Assembly: GCA_947510165.1 (NCBI GenBank)
Contig: CANNSB010000001.1
Span: 62,001 to 126,000, forward strand
Direction of reading: 5' to 3'
DNA: 64,000 nucleotides
Origin: an uncultured Clostridia bacterium
Lineage (GTDB): Bacteria; Bacillota; Clostridia; Oscillospirales; Ruminococcaceae
A model generated the notes under the pieces. That model saw nothing but the letters and a program-made list of their open reading frames with translations. It had not been told where the DNA came from and did not search any database. Both the position numbers and the translations under genes were made by a program. Each line of letters opens with the position of its first letter. Within the stretch, counting starts at the first letter, position 1. Below, one piece after another: positions 10,219 through 19,395 of this stretch.

Positions 10219-11151
10219 TTAATCTAATTTTATTTTTCCTATAGATGATGTGATACCATCTTTCATTTTTATTGCTTGTTCTCTTGCTATTTTCGCAAAA
10301 TCTTTTTCATTATGATTTCTTTCTTTTGATAGATAAGCTGAAATTATTCCTCTAGATGAATTTATAATTGCACCAAGTCCATTATTATCAAAAGCTTCTA
10401 TAATATCAGAGATTTCTCCACCTTGTGCTCCATATCCTGGGACAAGAAAAAATGTGGATTTTAATTTTTTTCTAAGTTGTTTTAGTTGGTCTTTGTAAGT
10501 TGCACCAACAACAGCACCAACCTTAGAATATCCATATTTTGAAGTTGTTAATCTTCCTAAATCTTCAACCATATTTCCAACTGTTTCGTATACAGGTATT
10601 CCGTCAATTTTTTTATCTTGTAATTCCCCAGATGATGGATTAGATGTTTTTACAAGAACAAATATAGATTTATCATATTTGTTGCACATTTCTATAAGTG
10701 GATCAATCCCATCCCTACCAAGATAAGGGTTTACGGTTAGACTATCGGAAGGAAACGGTTCCACCATATTATTATTTATATTAATTTCTCCAAGATGTGC
10801 ATTCCCATATGCTTCCATTGTGGACCCAATATCATTTCTTTTTCCATCAGATATTATATATAAATTTTTTTCTTTTGCATATTTAAGAGTTTTATATAAA
10901 GTTTTCATTCCATGATATCCATACATTTCATAGTATGCAAACTGTGGTTTTATACAAGGTATTATATCATGAAGGTTATCTATTAGTTGTATATTAAATT
11001 CTAGCATTGCTTTTGATGCAGCTTTTAATGTATTTCCATATTTAGAAAATGCTTTTTCTTTTATATAATTTGGAACAAAATCTAACTTTGTGTCTAGTCC
11101 TATTACAGATGGGTTTTGTTTTTCTATAATTTTTTCTATTAATCTATCCAT
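10219..11151 (-). CDS. pyrF: Orotidine 5'-phosphate decarboxylase (type 2)
   Basis: Decarboxylates OMP to UMP. About 310 residues, the longer type 2 form. Seen: VIGLDTKLDFVP near the N-terminus, the catalytic block ISDGKRNDIGSTMEAYG with the Asp-Lys-Asp triad, NPYLGRDGI, FVLVKTSNPSS, and the phosphate site VPGYGAQGG. The start is ATG 11151 because AAGGAG lies 9 bases upstream and the pyrC stop is 4 bases away; an in-frame ATG 24 bases earlier would place the start before that ribosome binding site. Confidence 0.95.
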   Translation of the reverse strand: MDRLIEKIIEKQNPSVIGLDTKLDFVPNYIKEKAFSKYGNTLKAASKAMLEFNIQLIDNLHDIIPCIKPQFAYYEMYGYHGMKTLYKTLKYAKEKNLYIISDGKRNDIGSTMEAYGNAHLGEININNNMVEPFPSDSLTVNPYLGRDGIDPLIEMCNKYDKSIFVLVKTSNPSSGELQDKKIDGIPVYETVGNMVEDLGRLTTSKYGYSKVGAVVGATYKDQLKQLRKKLKSTFFLVPGYGAQGGEISDIIEAFDNNGLGAIINSSRGIISAYLSKERNHNEKDFAKIAREQAIKMKDGITSSIGKIKLD

Positions 11152-11155
11152 AAAG

Positions 11156-12448
11156 CTATTCTCCTTCTTCATCATGTGAATTTTGATATACTAGATTTCC
11201 ATTCATAATCGTATATAAAACTTTTGCAGATAGACTATATCGGTCAAAAGGAGTATTTTTAGATTTTGATTTTAATTTATTTTTATCAAATATCCAACTT
11301 TTATTTATATCAAATATAGCTATATCTGCAAGGCTTCCTTTTTTTAAAGTTCCTACTGGAAGTTTCATTATTTTTGCTGGATTTGTAGACATTAGTTCAA
11401 CTAGTTTATATAAGGAAATATGATTAGGTTCTACAAGGTATGTGTATGATAGGGCAAATGAACTTTCTAGTCCTATTATACCATTTGGAGCCGTTTCAAA
11501 ATTTTCTTTTTCTTTTATAGAGTGTGGAGCGTGATCTGTAACTATACAGTCAAAAGTTCCGTCTTTAAGACCTTCTATAATTGAAAGTCTATCTTTTTCT
11601 TCTCTTAAAGGTGGGTTCATTCTATAATTCGCATCTTTTTTCAAAAGTTCTTTGTCGGTTAGTATAAAATAGTGTGGACAAGTTTCAGCTGTAACTTTAA
11701 CTCCTTTGTTCTTTGCTGTTTCTATTATTTTTTTTGATCCAACTGTACTTACGTGAGCTATGTGTATCATGGAATTTAGTTTATCAGCTAAATCTATCTC
11801 TCTTTGTGTAATGCTATCTTCCGAAGTTCTATCCATACCTTGAAGGTTTAATATTTTGCTAATTTCACCATTATTAATAATACCTTTTTTAACAATAGTT
11901 AAATCTTCACAATGGGATGTTATAGGAATATTATATTTTTTTGTCATCTCTAATGCTTTTTCCATAAGATCTATATTAAATACAGGACGACCATCATCAG
12001 AAAATGTTATTGCTCCGGCATCTTTTAATTCATCAAAGTTGGTTAGATCTTTTCCTCCTAAATTTTGTGTGATACATCCAACAGGAAAAATTCTAGCTGT
12101 AGCAGACTTTGCTTTATCCATTATATATTTAACCGTTTCTGGATTATCACAAGGAGGAAGAGAATTTGGCATAGGTAACAAAGAAGTGATCCCGCCAGCA
12201 GAAGCGGCATTGCATCCGGATATAATATCTTCTTTATATGTTAGTCCTGGATCACGAAGATGTACATGGATATCTATAAATCCAGGAGATATATATAAAT
12301 TTTCTGCATTTATAATTTTATCAAAATTTCCTTTTATATCCTCTGACAATTCTTTTATAATATTATCTTGTATTAATATATCTAATTTTTTGTTTATTTC
12401 TTGGGATGGATCTATAACTGTTCCGCCTTTAATTAAGATTGATTTCAT
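11156..12448 (-). CDS. pyrC: Dihydroorotase, class I
   Basis: Zinc enzyme that cyclises carbamoyl aspartate to dihydroorotate. 430 residues, class I length. Seen: metal motif DIHVHLRDPGLTYKED, SHCEDLTI, HIAHVST, and the catalytic Asp in IVTDHAPHS. The start lies immediately after the pyrR stop with GGGAG inside the end of pyrR. The partner pyrB, which makes the substrate, is not in this window. Confidence 0.96.
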   Translation of the reverse strand: MKSILIKGGTVIDPSQEINKKLDILIQDNIIKELSEDIKGNFDKIINAENLYISPGFIDIHVHLRDPGLTYKEDIISGCNAASAGGITSLLPMPNSLPPCDNPETVKYIMDKAKSATARIFPVGCITQNLGGKDLTNFDELKDAGAITFSDDGRPVFNIDLMEKALEMTKKYNIPITSHCEDLTIVKKGIINNGEISKILNLQGMDRTSEDSITQREIDLADKLNSMIHIAHVSTVGSKKIIETAKNKGVKVTAETCPHYFILTDKELLKKDANYRMNPPLREEKDRLSIIEGLKDGTFDCIVTDHAPHSIKEKENFETAPNGIIGLESSFALSYTYLVEPNHISLYKLVELMSTNPAKIMKLPVGTLKKGSLADIAIFDINKSWIFDKNKLKSKSKNTPFDRYSLSAKVLYTIMNGNLVYQNSHDEEGE

Positions 12449-12979
12449 TTATATCTCCCTTAGTATTGTTATACTGTCTATTCCATCTTTTTCTTTAAGC
12501 ATAACAACAATTTTTTCTTTTTTAGATGTAGGAATATTTTTCCCAATATAATCTGGTTTAATAGGAAGTTCTTTATGACCTCTGTCAACTAGGACAGCTA
12601 GTTGTATTGACGCTGGTCTTCCTTTTGAAATTATGGCATCTATAGCAGCACGTGCTGTTCTACATGTAAATATAACATCATCTACTATTATTACATCTTT
12701 TCCTTCTATATCAAATTCTATTATAAAATTATTAGATATACTATCTTGCTTATTATCATCTCTAAAAGAATTTATATTTAAAAATCCAACATTTATATTT
12801 TTGTTTTCTATTTCTTTTATTTTTTTTCCTATTCTTTTGGCTATATCAGATCCTCTTGAAACAATTCCAAGTATACATATATTTTCCATGTCTTTATTTT
12901 TTTCTATTATTTCATAAGATATTCTATTTATAATTTTTTTTATAGTATGTTCTTCTATAATTACAGTTTCTCGATACAT
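12449..12979 (-). CDS. pyrR: PyrR: pyr mRNA-binding attenuator / UPRTase-like protein
   Basis: Binds UMP and the pyr leader RNA to cause termination when pyrimidines are plentiful; family members also have uracil phosphoribosyltransferase activity. About 176 residues. Seen: the PRPP loop VIIVDDVIFTCRTARAAID, GIVSRGSDIAKRI, and the C-terminal ELPIKPDYIGKNIPTS. The chosen start is ATG 12979, 11 bases after AAGGAG; the GTG at 12991 overlaps that site. First gene of the operon, directly downstream of a matching PyrR-binding leader. Confidence 0.94.
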   Translation of the reverse strand: MYRETVIIEEHTIKKIINRISYEIIEKNKDMENICILGIVSRGSDIAKRIGKKIKEIENKNINVGFLNINSFRDDNKQDSISNNFIIEFDIEGKDVIIVDDVIFTCRTARAAIDAIISKGRPASIQLAVLVDRGHKELPIKPDYIGKNIPTSKKEKIVVMLKEKDGIDSITILREI

Positions 12980-13009
12980 AAATTTATACACTCCTTATTT
13001 TAATTTTTT

Positions 13010-13052
13010 ACAATAAAAAAAGCTAAACTGTTTTATAAAACAGATTAGCCCT
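13010..13052 (-). terminator. pyr operon attenuator terminator
   Basis: On the minus strand, upstream of pyrR, a hairpin GCTAA-T-CTGTTTT / AAAACAG-T-TTAGC (one T-T mismatch, AT loop) is followed by a run of seven T. It lies between the PyrR-binding hairpin and the pyrR ribosome binding site. This is the position of a PyrR-controlled attenuator. Confidence 0.85.
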
Positions 13053-13149
13053 AGACAAATTCAAATAAAAAATTTATTTATATAAATTTAAATATTATAA
13101 ATAAAATATTTAATATCATATTTAAAAGAATAATTATATTTAAAATATG

Positions 13150-13180
13150 CCTTGCTAATCTCACAGGATTAACTTAAAGG
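13150..13180 (-). promoter_or_regulatory. PyrR-binding RNA hairpin (anti-antiterminator)
   Basis: The minus strand reads AATCCTGTGAGATT, matching the known PyrR loop pattern ARUCC-N-GNGAG-RYU. It closes with GTTAATC/GATTAGC and an outer CCTT/AAGG stem separated by a bulge, as in described PyrR loops. It starts about 15 bases after the predicted transcription start. Confidence 0.85.
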
Positions 13181-13199
13181 AATTTAATAAACTAGGATA

Positions 13200-13228
13200 A
13201 TTATATAATATATAATTATTTTTGTCCA
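13200..13228 (-). promoter_or_regulatory. Promoter of the pyr operon
   Basis: Minus strand TGGACA (13228-13223), 17-base spacer, TATAAT (13205-13200). The expected start near 13193 gives a leader of about 215 nt that contains the PyrR hairpin and the attenuator. Confidence 0.75.
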
Positions 13229-13377
13229 TGAAAAATTTATATATTATAAAGTTTCAAAACAATATCAAAATAATATCAAATAATATTAAATTTTGAAAAT
13301 AATATAAATCTATGATATTATTATTTGTAATTACTATATAAATTTTGTTTAAATAAGTTTTTAGAGGGGGAATTTTA

Positions 13378-14208
13378 CTGTTTGGTAAACTTTATGTTAT
13401 AGGAACTCCTATTGGTAACCTTGGAGATATCAGCAAGAGAGGGATTGAAACTTTAGAATTTGTAGATTTTATAGCAGCGGAAGATACCAGAGTCAGCATA
13501 AAACTTTTAAACCATTTAAATATAAAAAAAAAAATGATGAGTTATTTTCAGCATAATATTAAAGATCGTGGTCATCTAATTTTAGATAGAATAAAAAATG
13601 GAGAAAATTGTGGAATAATTACAGATGCAGGAATGCCTTGTATATCTGATCCAGGGGCGGAGCTTGTTCTACAATGCTTGGATGAAAATATAGATGTTAG
13701 AGTTATACCTGGTCCAGTTGCACTTATATCTGCACTTGCAATAAGTGGAATGAATACTACAAAATTTTATTTTGAGGGATTTTTAAACACACAGGTTAAA
13801 AATAGAATGGACAGGCTTGAAAAAATAAAATATATTGATACTACCTTAATATTCTATGCATCTCCCCATAAAATTCGTGGAGATTTAGATTCTATGTATA
13901 AAATTTTTGGGAATAGATCTGTTTCTATAGTTAAAGAAATTACAAAGATAAATGAATCTGTAATGAGATTTTCGTTGCTTGAATCTATAGAATACTATAC
14001 CCAAAATAGACCAAAGGGAGAATATGTAGTTTTGGTTGAAGGATATGCTAAACCCTCTAATGAAAATATTGTATCTATTGAAGATGCTCTAAAAATGGTC
14101 TCTAAATTGGTTGAAGATGGTGAAAAACCTATAGATGCAATAAAGTTTGTTTCTATACAGACAGAAATTAGTAAAAGAGAATTATATAAGCATTATGTCG
14201 ATAATTAA
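13378..14208 (+). CDS. rsmI: 16S rRNA 2'-O-ribose C1402 methyltransferase, CTG start
   Basis: SAM-dependent methylation of C1402 of 16S rRNA. About 276 residues, the usual length. Seen: LYVIGTPIGNLGDIS, AAEDTRVSIKLL, IITDAGMPCISDPGAELV and VIPGPVALISALAISG, the diagnostic tetrapyrrole-methylase-fold blocks. The homologous N-terminus can only be included if translation starts at CTG 13378, seven bases after AGAGGGGG (13363-13370). No ATG, GTG or TTG is in frame between the stop at 13354 and the internal ATG at 13534, which would lose the SAM-site motifs. Confidence 0.9.
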   Translation: MFGKLYVIGTPIGNLGDISKRGIETLEFVDFIAAEDTRVSIKLLNHLNIKKKMMSYFQHNIKDRGHLILDRIKNGENCGIITDAGMPCISDPGAELVLQCLDENIDVRVIPGPVALISALAISGMNTTKFYFEGFLNTQVKNRMDRLEKIKYIDTTLIFYASPHKIRGDLDSMYKIFGNRSVSIVKEITKINESVMRFSLLESIEYYTQNRPKGEYVVLVEGYAKPSNENIVSIEDALKMVSKLVEDGEKPIDAIKFVSIQTEISKRELYKHYVDN

Positions 14209-14349
14209 TATAATAGATATATTTAATTTATTTATAATTTTTTGCATTTCAGATTATAATACTGTTGTTTAATTATAAATAAATAACGATATATAATAAG
14301 TATGGTATAATCCAGTTTGTTTATTATGATGATTTTTAGGAGGATGAAA

Positions 14350-17300
14350 ATGAAAAATAATAATAATAGAAAAATTTTCGCAATTTTTCTAGCAGCATTA
14401 ATATTTCTTGTTAACCCTGTCGTATCTGGGTTAGGAGGAGCATTTTTTGGGGACCAAGGTATTTTTGGAAATATAGATTTAGCTTCAAAAAAAGATGTAC
14501 CTTTTACACTAGGTGATTCTGATCCAGTTGTTTTTGGAAGCTCTCTTTTAAAACAGGCAGTTATAAAAGAGTTAGGTCTTTTAAATAAAGATTTTAGAAC
14601 TGGTGTAGATGATATAACATATGCCGAAATTAAAGATGTCGAAAAACTTGACTTAAGCCATTGGAACTTAGAAGACATAACTGGTATAGAATATTTTGTA
14701 AATTTAAAAACTTTAAATTTAAAGGGTAATAAATTTAAAACAGTTAATTTGTTTAACAATAGTTCTCTTGAAGATTTGGATCTTTCAGATAACTATATTT
14801 CTACATATAGTCTGTCTTCTAGTAATGTTTTGAAAAGTTTAGATCTTTCAAATAATGATATAGAAACTATAGATGTTTCTGCCATGAGTAATTTAGAAAG
14901 ATTAGATATATCAAATAATGAACTTGTTTCTATTGATATTTCAAAATTAACATCTTTAATTAATTTAAATTTAAATACAAATGATATTAAAGTATTGGAT
15001 TTAAGTAAAAACATCTCTCTAGTAGAGGTTGATATATCTAATAATTTAATAGAACTTATAGATATTTCTAAAGCAGATAACATTAATTCTTTAAATATAA
15101 GTGATAATAGAATATCTACTTTGTCTTTAGGTGGAAAAAGTAAAATATCTGTTTTAGATGCATCAAATAATAATTTAGAATCTTTTGATGGAACTGGATA
15201 TTCTTCTTTAAGACATTTAAATCTTTCTAGTAATAAAATAAATGGTTTAGATATTACAGGAAGTAATAATATTACGGAGTTATATCTATCAAAAAATAGA
15301 ATAGACTCATTAGATATTTCTGCTTTAAATTTATCAAAATTCAAAGTAGACCATAACCAACTTATTAATTTAAATTATGGTGGAAAAGATTTATCATCAT
15401 TTTCAACATATAATAATTTTCTTCTAGATAGCCAACTTTTTGGAGGAAAAACAAATATATCTCTTATAGCTAAAGAAAAAAAATTAGAAATTGATCAAAC
15501 TTTAGAAGTTTTAAATTCTGATTTTCATGTTGTGTACAATAAGGGTGAATTTGATATAAAACCCGATCCAAACCCAAGTATTATTAATGTACTTGATGGA
15601 CCTAGATCAGAAGAACTTTCAACAAATCATAAATTAGTTCAAGTTGGAGATCTTTTGATAAATCATAATAATATGATACAAGATATAGATTCTAAAGAAG
15701 TTTCTAAAGCTGTTGGTGCTGCTAAAAAACAATATGCATTAGAAAATATTCAAGATGATGTAAAATTAAGAGGAACATCAAACTATTATATATATACTCA
15801 ATATGATGGAAATCTTCCTTTATATAATGATCCTGATAAATCTCATGACAATGATATTGTTCCATTTTTAGATGATAAATTTAAACAGGTTGTAATTGGA
15901 ATTGTAGGGTTAATAGGAAAAGATCCGTCCGCTTCTATTGGAGATATTACATATAGAGAAGTTAATCGTAGAAGTGGTTTTAGTATAGGTAACAGCGCTA
16001 ATCCTGAATATACTCCAGAGGTAAAAGCTTTATCCAAACAAATAGAATCAGCTATTGGTATTTCTTATATGACTAATCTTCAAACATTCTATATGCTTAG
16101 CGAAACAAGTTTTTTAGATATTGATATGTCTAAAAACACAAAAATTATAGAAATAAATTTTCCTGCATCTAGTTTACTAGAAATAACTCTTCCAGAAGGT
16201 GGAGATGTTACACAGGTTAAAGTTCAAGGAAATTTGATTAAAGAATTAGATCTATCTGGAAATACTAAGTTGAATAATTTAAATTTAGGTTTTAATAGTG
16301 TTGAAAAATTAGATATATCTAGTATGAATAGGATAGATCAAATCGTAGTATATTCAAATCCTTTAACATCTTTAGATGCAAAAAATCAAACAGAATTAAC
16401 AAGTATTCATGCTTATAACACTAATCTTGAGTATCTTGATATTTCAGGGAGTTCTAAATTATTGGTAGTTTATGCTAGTAATAGAACAGAGGAAGACATA
16501 AAAAATAGTATTTATAGAGAAGATGCAAATAATAAAATAAGACAGCTGATTTTAGCTCCTAATTATCCTCAAATGACTGATTTTAGAGCAAGTTATAACA
16601 GAATTAGAAATTTAAATGATTCTACTATGATTAATTCTAAAATAATTATTTTAGAAGATAACTTATTAAAACAATTTAATTTCAAGAATTTTCCGAAAGC
16701 AGAAAATATTAGATTTAAAAATAATAAAATAGAATCTGCAAATTTTTCTGGGATAGCTAATGCAGATACAATAGATTTAAATACAAATAGACTTAAGGAT
16801 ATAAATGTTTCCGACTCTACTAGATTAAGAGCTATATATCTAAAAGAAAATAATATAAAAGAGATAGATCTTAGTAAAAACACATCATTAATTAATGTTA
16901 ACCTATCTAATAATAGAATAGAAAATCTTGATGTTAGATCAACTCGTGTTAATAATACAAATGGATTTAGTATTAGAAATAATTCAATTGTAACTTTAGA
17001 TACAGCTTTTGGAGAGGTTCCAGAGTTATATAAAGCGTATAATTTCTTAAAAGATAGTACTGGAAATCAATTTAGATTTATCTCAGATACTTATAAAGCA
17101 AATCTAAAAATTGGAGATACCATAGATATTAGAGATGCATTAGGTTATGTACAAGAAATTAACAAGAATAAAACTCAATTTACAATTTCTGATAAAATGA
17201 AACTAGATGTAGAGATAATAGAAGGACCATCAGATATGTTTAGTAGCAATGAAAATGGAGTTTTGAAAATTAATAGAAATGGAACTGTTAAAATTAAAGC

Positions 17301-18018
17301 AACTTTAAAAGATGCAGATCCATCTATTAAAAATGGAATAGCAAAAACATCAAACTTTTTGATCATTTCAGTTGAAAATAATGAGATTGTATTAAAAGAT
17401 GGAAATGCTAGCGAAAATCCAGAAACTTCTTCTCCAGAAGAAGTTAAAGATATCTACGGATATAGACTTAATAATTTTAGAGATACAGGATTTGAAGTTT
17501 TTGATCAAGATGGAAATAATCAACCAACTTTATTAAATGATATTAATAGAACAGTATATGAAATATTAGAAGATGGCTCTAGAGGCAAATCATTTACTCT
17601 ACCAAAATATCAATCTGATGAAAATCTTGATATAACTAGTATTGCAAAAGCTTCACTAGGAAGTGATTATATATTATTTGGTAATTATATAATAGAATAT
17701 ACCTTAAACTCTTTAGCAGAACCTGTTGAAAGAAAAATATTTATAATTGATCAAATAGGAGATTTGAATCAAAATGGTCGTATAGATGCAGATAGAGATT
17801 CTTCTGGGAATATTTCAGATGGTAGTGATGTAGGAATTTACATGCTTTATTTAGGAAATATAAAATCAATAAAACCTCATTTTGAAAGTGTTAAACACCT
17901 TGCTGATATAGATAATAATAATATTTATACTCTAAATGATGCTAATAATATTAAATATTTTGTATCTGGAGTATCTGGTTGGGATATTTTGCAAAAATAT
18001 AAATTTTTGACAAAATAA
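14350..18018 (+). CDS. Large secreted leucine-rich-repeat protein with dockerin-like C-terminus
   Basis: About 1222 residues. Signal peptide (about 1-27), then a capped leucine-rich-repeat array at about 75-360 of 20-23 residue units of the form L-LDLSNNxI/LDISNNEL, a linker, a second cap (LDDKFKQVVIGIVGL, like the first) and a second array at about 560-890, a beta-rich Ig-like region (about 920-1010), and an end with two Ca-loop-like halves, GDLNQNGRIDADRD and ADIDNNNIYTLNDAN, resembling a type I dockerin. Such proteins act at the cell surface in binding. The start is ATG 14350, six bases after TAGGAGG; the ATG at 14344 abuts that site. No sortase motif is seen. Confidence 0.88.
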   Translation: MKNNNNRKIFAIFLAALIFLVNPVVSGLGGAFFGDQGIFGNIDLASKKDVPFTLGDSDPVVFGSSLLKQAVIKELGLLNKDFRTGVDDITYAEIKDVEKLDLSHWNLEDITGIEYFVNLKTLNLKGNKFKTVNLFNNSSLEDLDLSDNYISTYSLSSSNVLKSLDLSNNDIETIDVSAMSNLERLDISNNELVSIDISKLTSLINLNLNTNDIKVLDLSKNISLVEVDISNNLIELIDISKADNINSLNISDNRISTLSLGGKSKISVLDASNNNLESFDGTGYSSLRHLNLSSNKINGLDITGSNNITELYLSKNRIDSLDISALNLSKFKVDHNQLINLNYGGKDLSSFSTYNNFLLDSQLFGGKTNISLIAKEKKLEIDQTLEVLNSDFHVVYNKGEFDIKPDPNPSIINVLDGPRSEELSTNHKLVQVGDLLINHNNMIQDIDSKEVSKAVGAAKKQYALENIQDDVKLRGTSNYYIYTQYDGNLPLYNDPDKSHDNDIVPFLDDKFKQVVIGIVGLIGKDPSASIGDITYREVNRRSGFSIGNSANPEYTPEVKALSKQIESAIGISYMTNLQTFYMLSETSFLDIDMSKNTKIIEINFPASSLLEITLPEGGDVTQVKVQGNLIKELDLSGNTKLNNLNLGFNSVEKLDISSMNRIDQIVVYSNPLTSLDAKNQTELTSIHAYNTNLEYLDISGSSKLLVVYASNRTEEDIKNSIYREDANNKIRQLILAPNYPQMTDFRASYNRIRNLNDSTMINSKIIILEDNLLKQFNFKNFPKAENIRFKNNKIESANFSGIANADTIDLNTNRLKDINVSDSTRLRAIYLKENNIKEIDLSKNTSLINVNLSNNRIENLDVRSTRVNNTNGFSIRNNSIVTLDTAFGEVPELYKAYNFLKDSTGNQFRFISDTYKANLKIGDTIDIRDALGYVQEINKNKTQFTISDKMKLDVEIIEGPSDMFSSNENGVLKINRNGTVKIKATLKDADPSIKNGIAKTSNFLIISVENNEIVLKDGNASENPETSSPEEVKDIYGYRLNNFRDTGFEVFDQDGNNQPTLLNDINRTVYEILEDGSRGKSFTLPKYQSDENLDITSIAKASLGSDYILFGNYIIEYTLNSLAEPVERKIFIIDQIGDLNQNGRIDADRDSSGNISDGSDVGIYMLYLGNIKSIKPHFESVKHLADIDNNNIYTLNDANNIKYFVSGVSGWDILQKYKFLTK

Positions 18019-18025
18019 ATTAATT

Positions 18026-18063
18026 ATAAAAAGGAGATCAATTTAATTTGATCTCCTTTTTAT
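18026..18063 (+). terminator. Terminator after the LRR gene
   Basis: Arms 18026-18041 and 18048-18063 pair over 16 bp (core GGAGATCAA/TTGATCTCC flanked by A5/T5), loop TTTAAT. It begins 8 bases after the stop. Confidence 0.9.
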
Positions 18064-18066
18064 TTA

Positions 18067-18095
18067 TTGACAATGGTAAATTAAATTGATATAAT
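18067..18095 (+). promoter_or_regulatory. Consensus sigma-A promoter of rpsF-ssb-rpsR
   Basis: TTGACA (18067-18072), 17-base spacer, TATAAT (18090-18095): a perfect match. It lies about 60 bases before the rpsF start and just after the upstream terminator. Confidence 0.92.
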
Positions 18096-18155
18096 TAAGT
18101 TGTTTTCCTTGCTATATTTGTAAATATAGCCAAAGTCCAAAAGGAGGTGTTTATA

Positions 18156-18452
18156 ATGCCAAAAATTAAAGAAAAATATGAAGCTATTATTGTTATTAAT
18201 CCAACTTTAGGAGAAGACGGTATAAAAGCTTTAATTAATAAGTTTTCTGAACTTATTTCTACTAATGGTGTAATTGATAATGTTGATGAATGGGGCAAAA
18301 GAAGACTTGCTTATGAAATCAATGATCAAACAGAAGGACACTATATACTTATCAACTTTACAAGTGCTCCTGATTTTCCAGCAGAACTTGATAGAGTATT
18401 TAATATTACTGATGGTTTATTACGTACGCTTGTTGTTACAAGAGAGGTTTAA
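18156..18452 (+). CDS. rpsF: 30S ribosomal protein S6
   Basis: 98 residues. bS6 binds S18 and the central domain of 16S rRNA. Seen: YEAIIVINPTLGEDGIKAL, VDEWGKRRLAYEI and the GHYILINF strand. The start is ATG 18156 after AAAGGAGGTG; an ATG 9 bases upstream would sit next to the ribosome binding site. First gene of the conserved rpsF-ssb-rpsR operon. Confidence 0.96.
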   Translation: MPKIKEKYEAIIVINPTLGEDGIKALINKFSELISTNGVIDNVDEWGKRRLAYEINDQTEGHYILINFTSAPDFPAELDRVFNITDGLLRTLVVTREV

Positions 18453-18456
18453 TGTT

Positions 18457-18900
18457 ATGCTTAATAAAGCCATACTTATGGGAAGATTAACTTCAGATTT
18501 AGAGTTAAAACAAACCCCTAACGGCGTTTCGGTTTGTGCATTTTCTATAGCTGTTAATAGAAATTATAATAGAGATATTACAGATTTTATAAATATTGTC
18601 ACATGGAGAGGTACTGCTGAGTTTGTTAGCAAGTATTTTAAAAAGGGACAATTATTAGCTTTAGAAGGAACCATACAAACAAGAAATTATGAAGATAAAC
18701 AGGGTAATAAAAGAACTGCATTTGAGGTTGTAGCTGATCAAGTTTATTTTGCTGAAAGTAAAAATTCATCATCTAGTACATCTAATTCATCTTCTCCTTT
18801 TTCTCCGCCTAAAACGGATGAATCCCCAAAAGGTGCCAATTTTTCTATTGACGACTTTGAAGATTTCGAAGAGATAGATGATGATGAACTACCATTTTAG
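18457..18900 (+). CDS. ssb: Single-stranded DNA-binding protein
   Basis: 147 residues. OB-fold at about 1-105 (MLNKAILMGRLTSDLELK, FINIVTWRGTAEF, YFKKGQLLALEGTIQTRNYED), a Ser-rich flexible linker, and the acidic tip DDDELPF that recruits repair and replication partners. The start is ATG 18457, 4 bases after the rpsF stop, with AGAGAGG upstream; longer upstream frames run through rpsF and are not homologous. Confidence 0.96.
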   Translation: MLNKAILMGRLTSDLELKQTPNGVSVCAFSIAVNRNYNRDITDFINIVTWRGTAEFVSKYFKKGQLLALEGTIQTRNYEDKQGNKRTAFEVVADQVYFAESKNSSSSTSNSSSPFSPPKTDESPKGANFSIDDFEDFEEIDDDELPF

Positions 18901-18918
18901 AAATAAAGGAGGAATTTT

Positions 18919-19155
18919 GTGGTGGAAAGACCTAATCGTATGAAGAGATCTCGCAAAAAGGTTTGTGCTTTTTGTGTAGAAAAATTAAATACTATAAATT
19001 ATAAAGATGTAGCAAAGCTTAAAAGATATCTTTCTGAAAGAGGTAAGATAGTTCCTCGACGTGTTACTGGGGCTTGTTCTGGACATCAAAGACAGCTAAC
19101 TAATGCAATAAAACGTGCTAGATATATAGCTTTATTACCTTATGTTAGTGATTAA
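18919..19155 (+). CDS. rpsR: 30S ribosomal protein S18
   Basis: 78 residues. Seen: KKVCAFC near the N-terminus, [22 protein letters not shown] and the end [18 protein letters not shown], which are diagnostic of bS18. The start is GTG 18919 behind AAAGGAGG (a second GTG follows at once). The CxxC plus a further Cys suggest the Cys-containing, possibly zinc-binding paralogue form. Confidence 0.95.
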   Translation: MVERPNRMKRSRKKVCAFCVEKLNTINYKDVAKLKRYLSERGKIVPRRVTGACSGHQRQLTNAIKRARYIALLPYVSD

Positions 19156-19395
19156 TTTATAAAAAATAATATTTATATTTTATAATATATCTCTATTCTA
19201 TTTTATTTGTTTGACCTTACAGAAAGTTTGATTATAGATTTAATATTTGTTTTTAGGCATAATTATTTTAATATTTTTTAAATATTATGCTATATATTAA
19301 GTATATTTTTCTAAAATTCATAATACTGTATAGTTTTTTAAATAATTATAGAATAGAGTTTATTTAATTTTATAGATATATGAAAAGAGAATTAT
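19156..19395 (+). other. AT-rich gap before the ATP synthase operon
   Basis: No convincing gene is seen. A possible promoter is TTGACC at 19211-19216 with TATAGA at 19233-19238 (16-base spacing). A weak stem GCATAAT/ATTATGC follows at about 19257-19290. The gap probably holds the end of the rpsR transcript and the start of the atp transcript; neither is firm. Confidence 0.35.
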
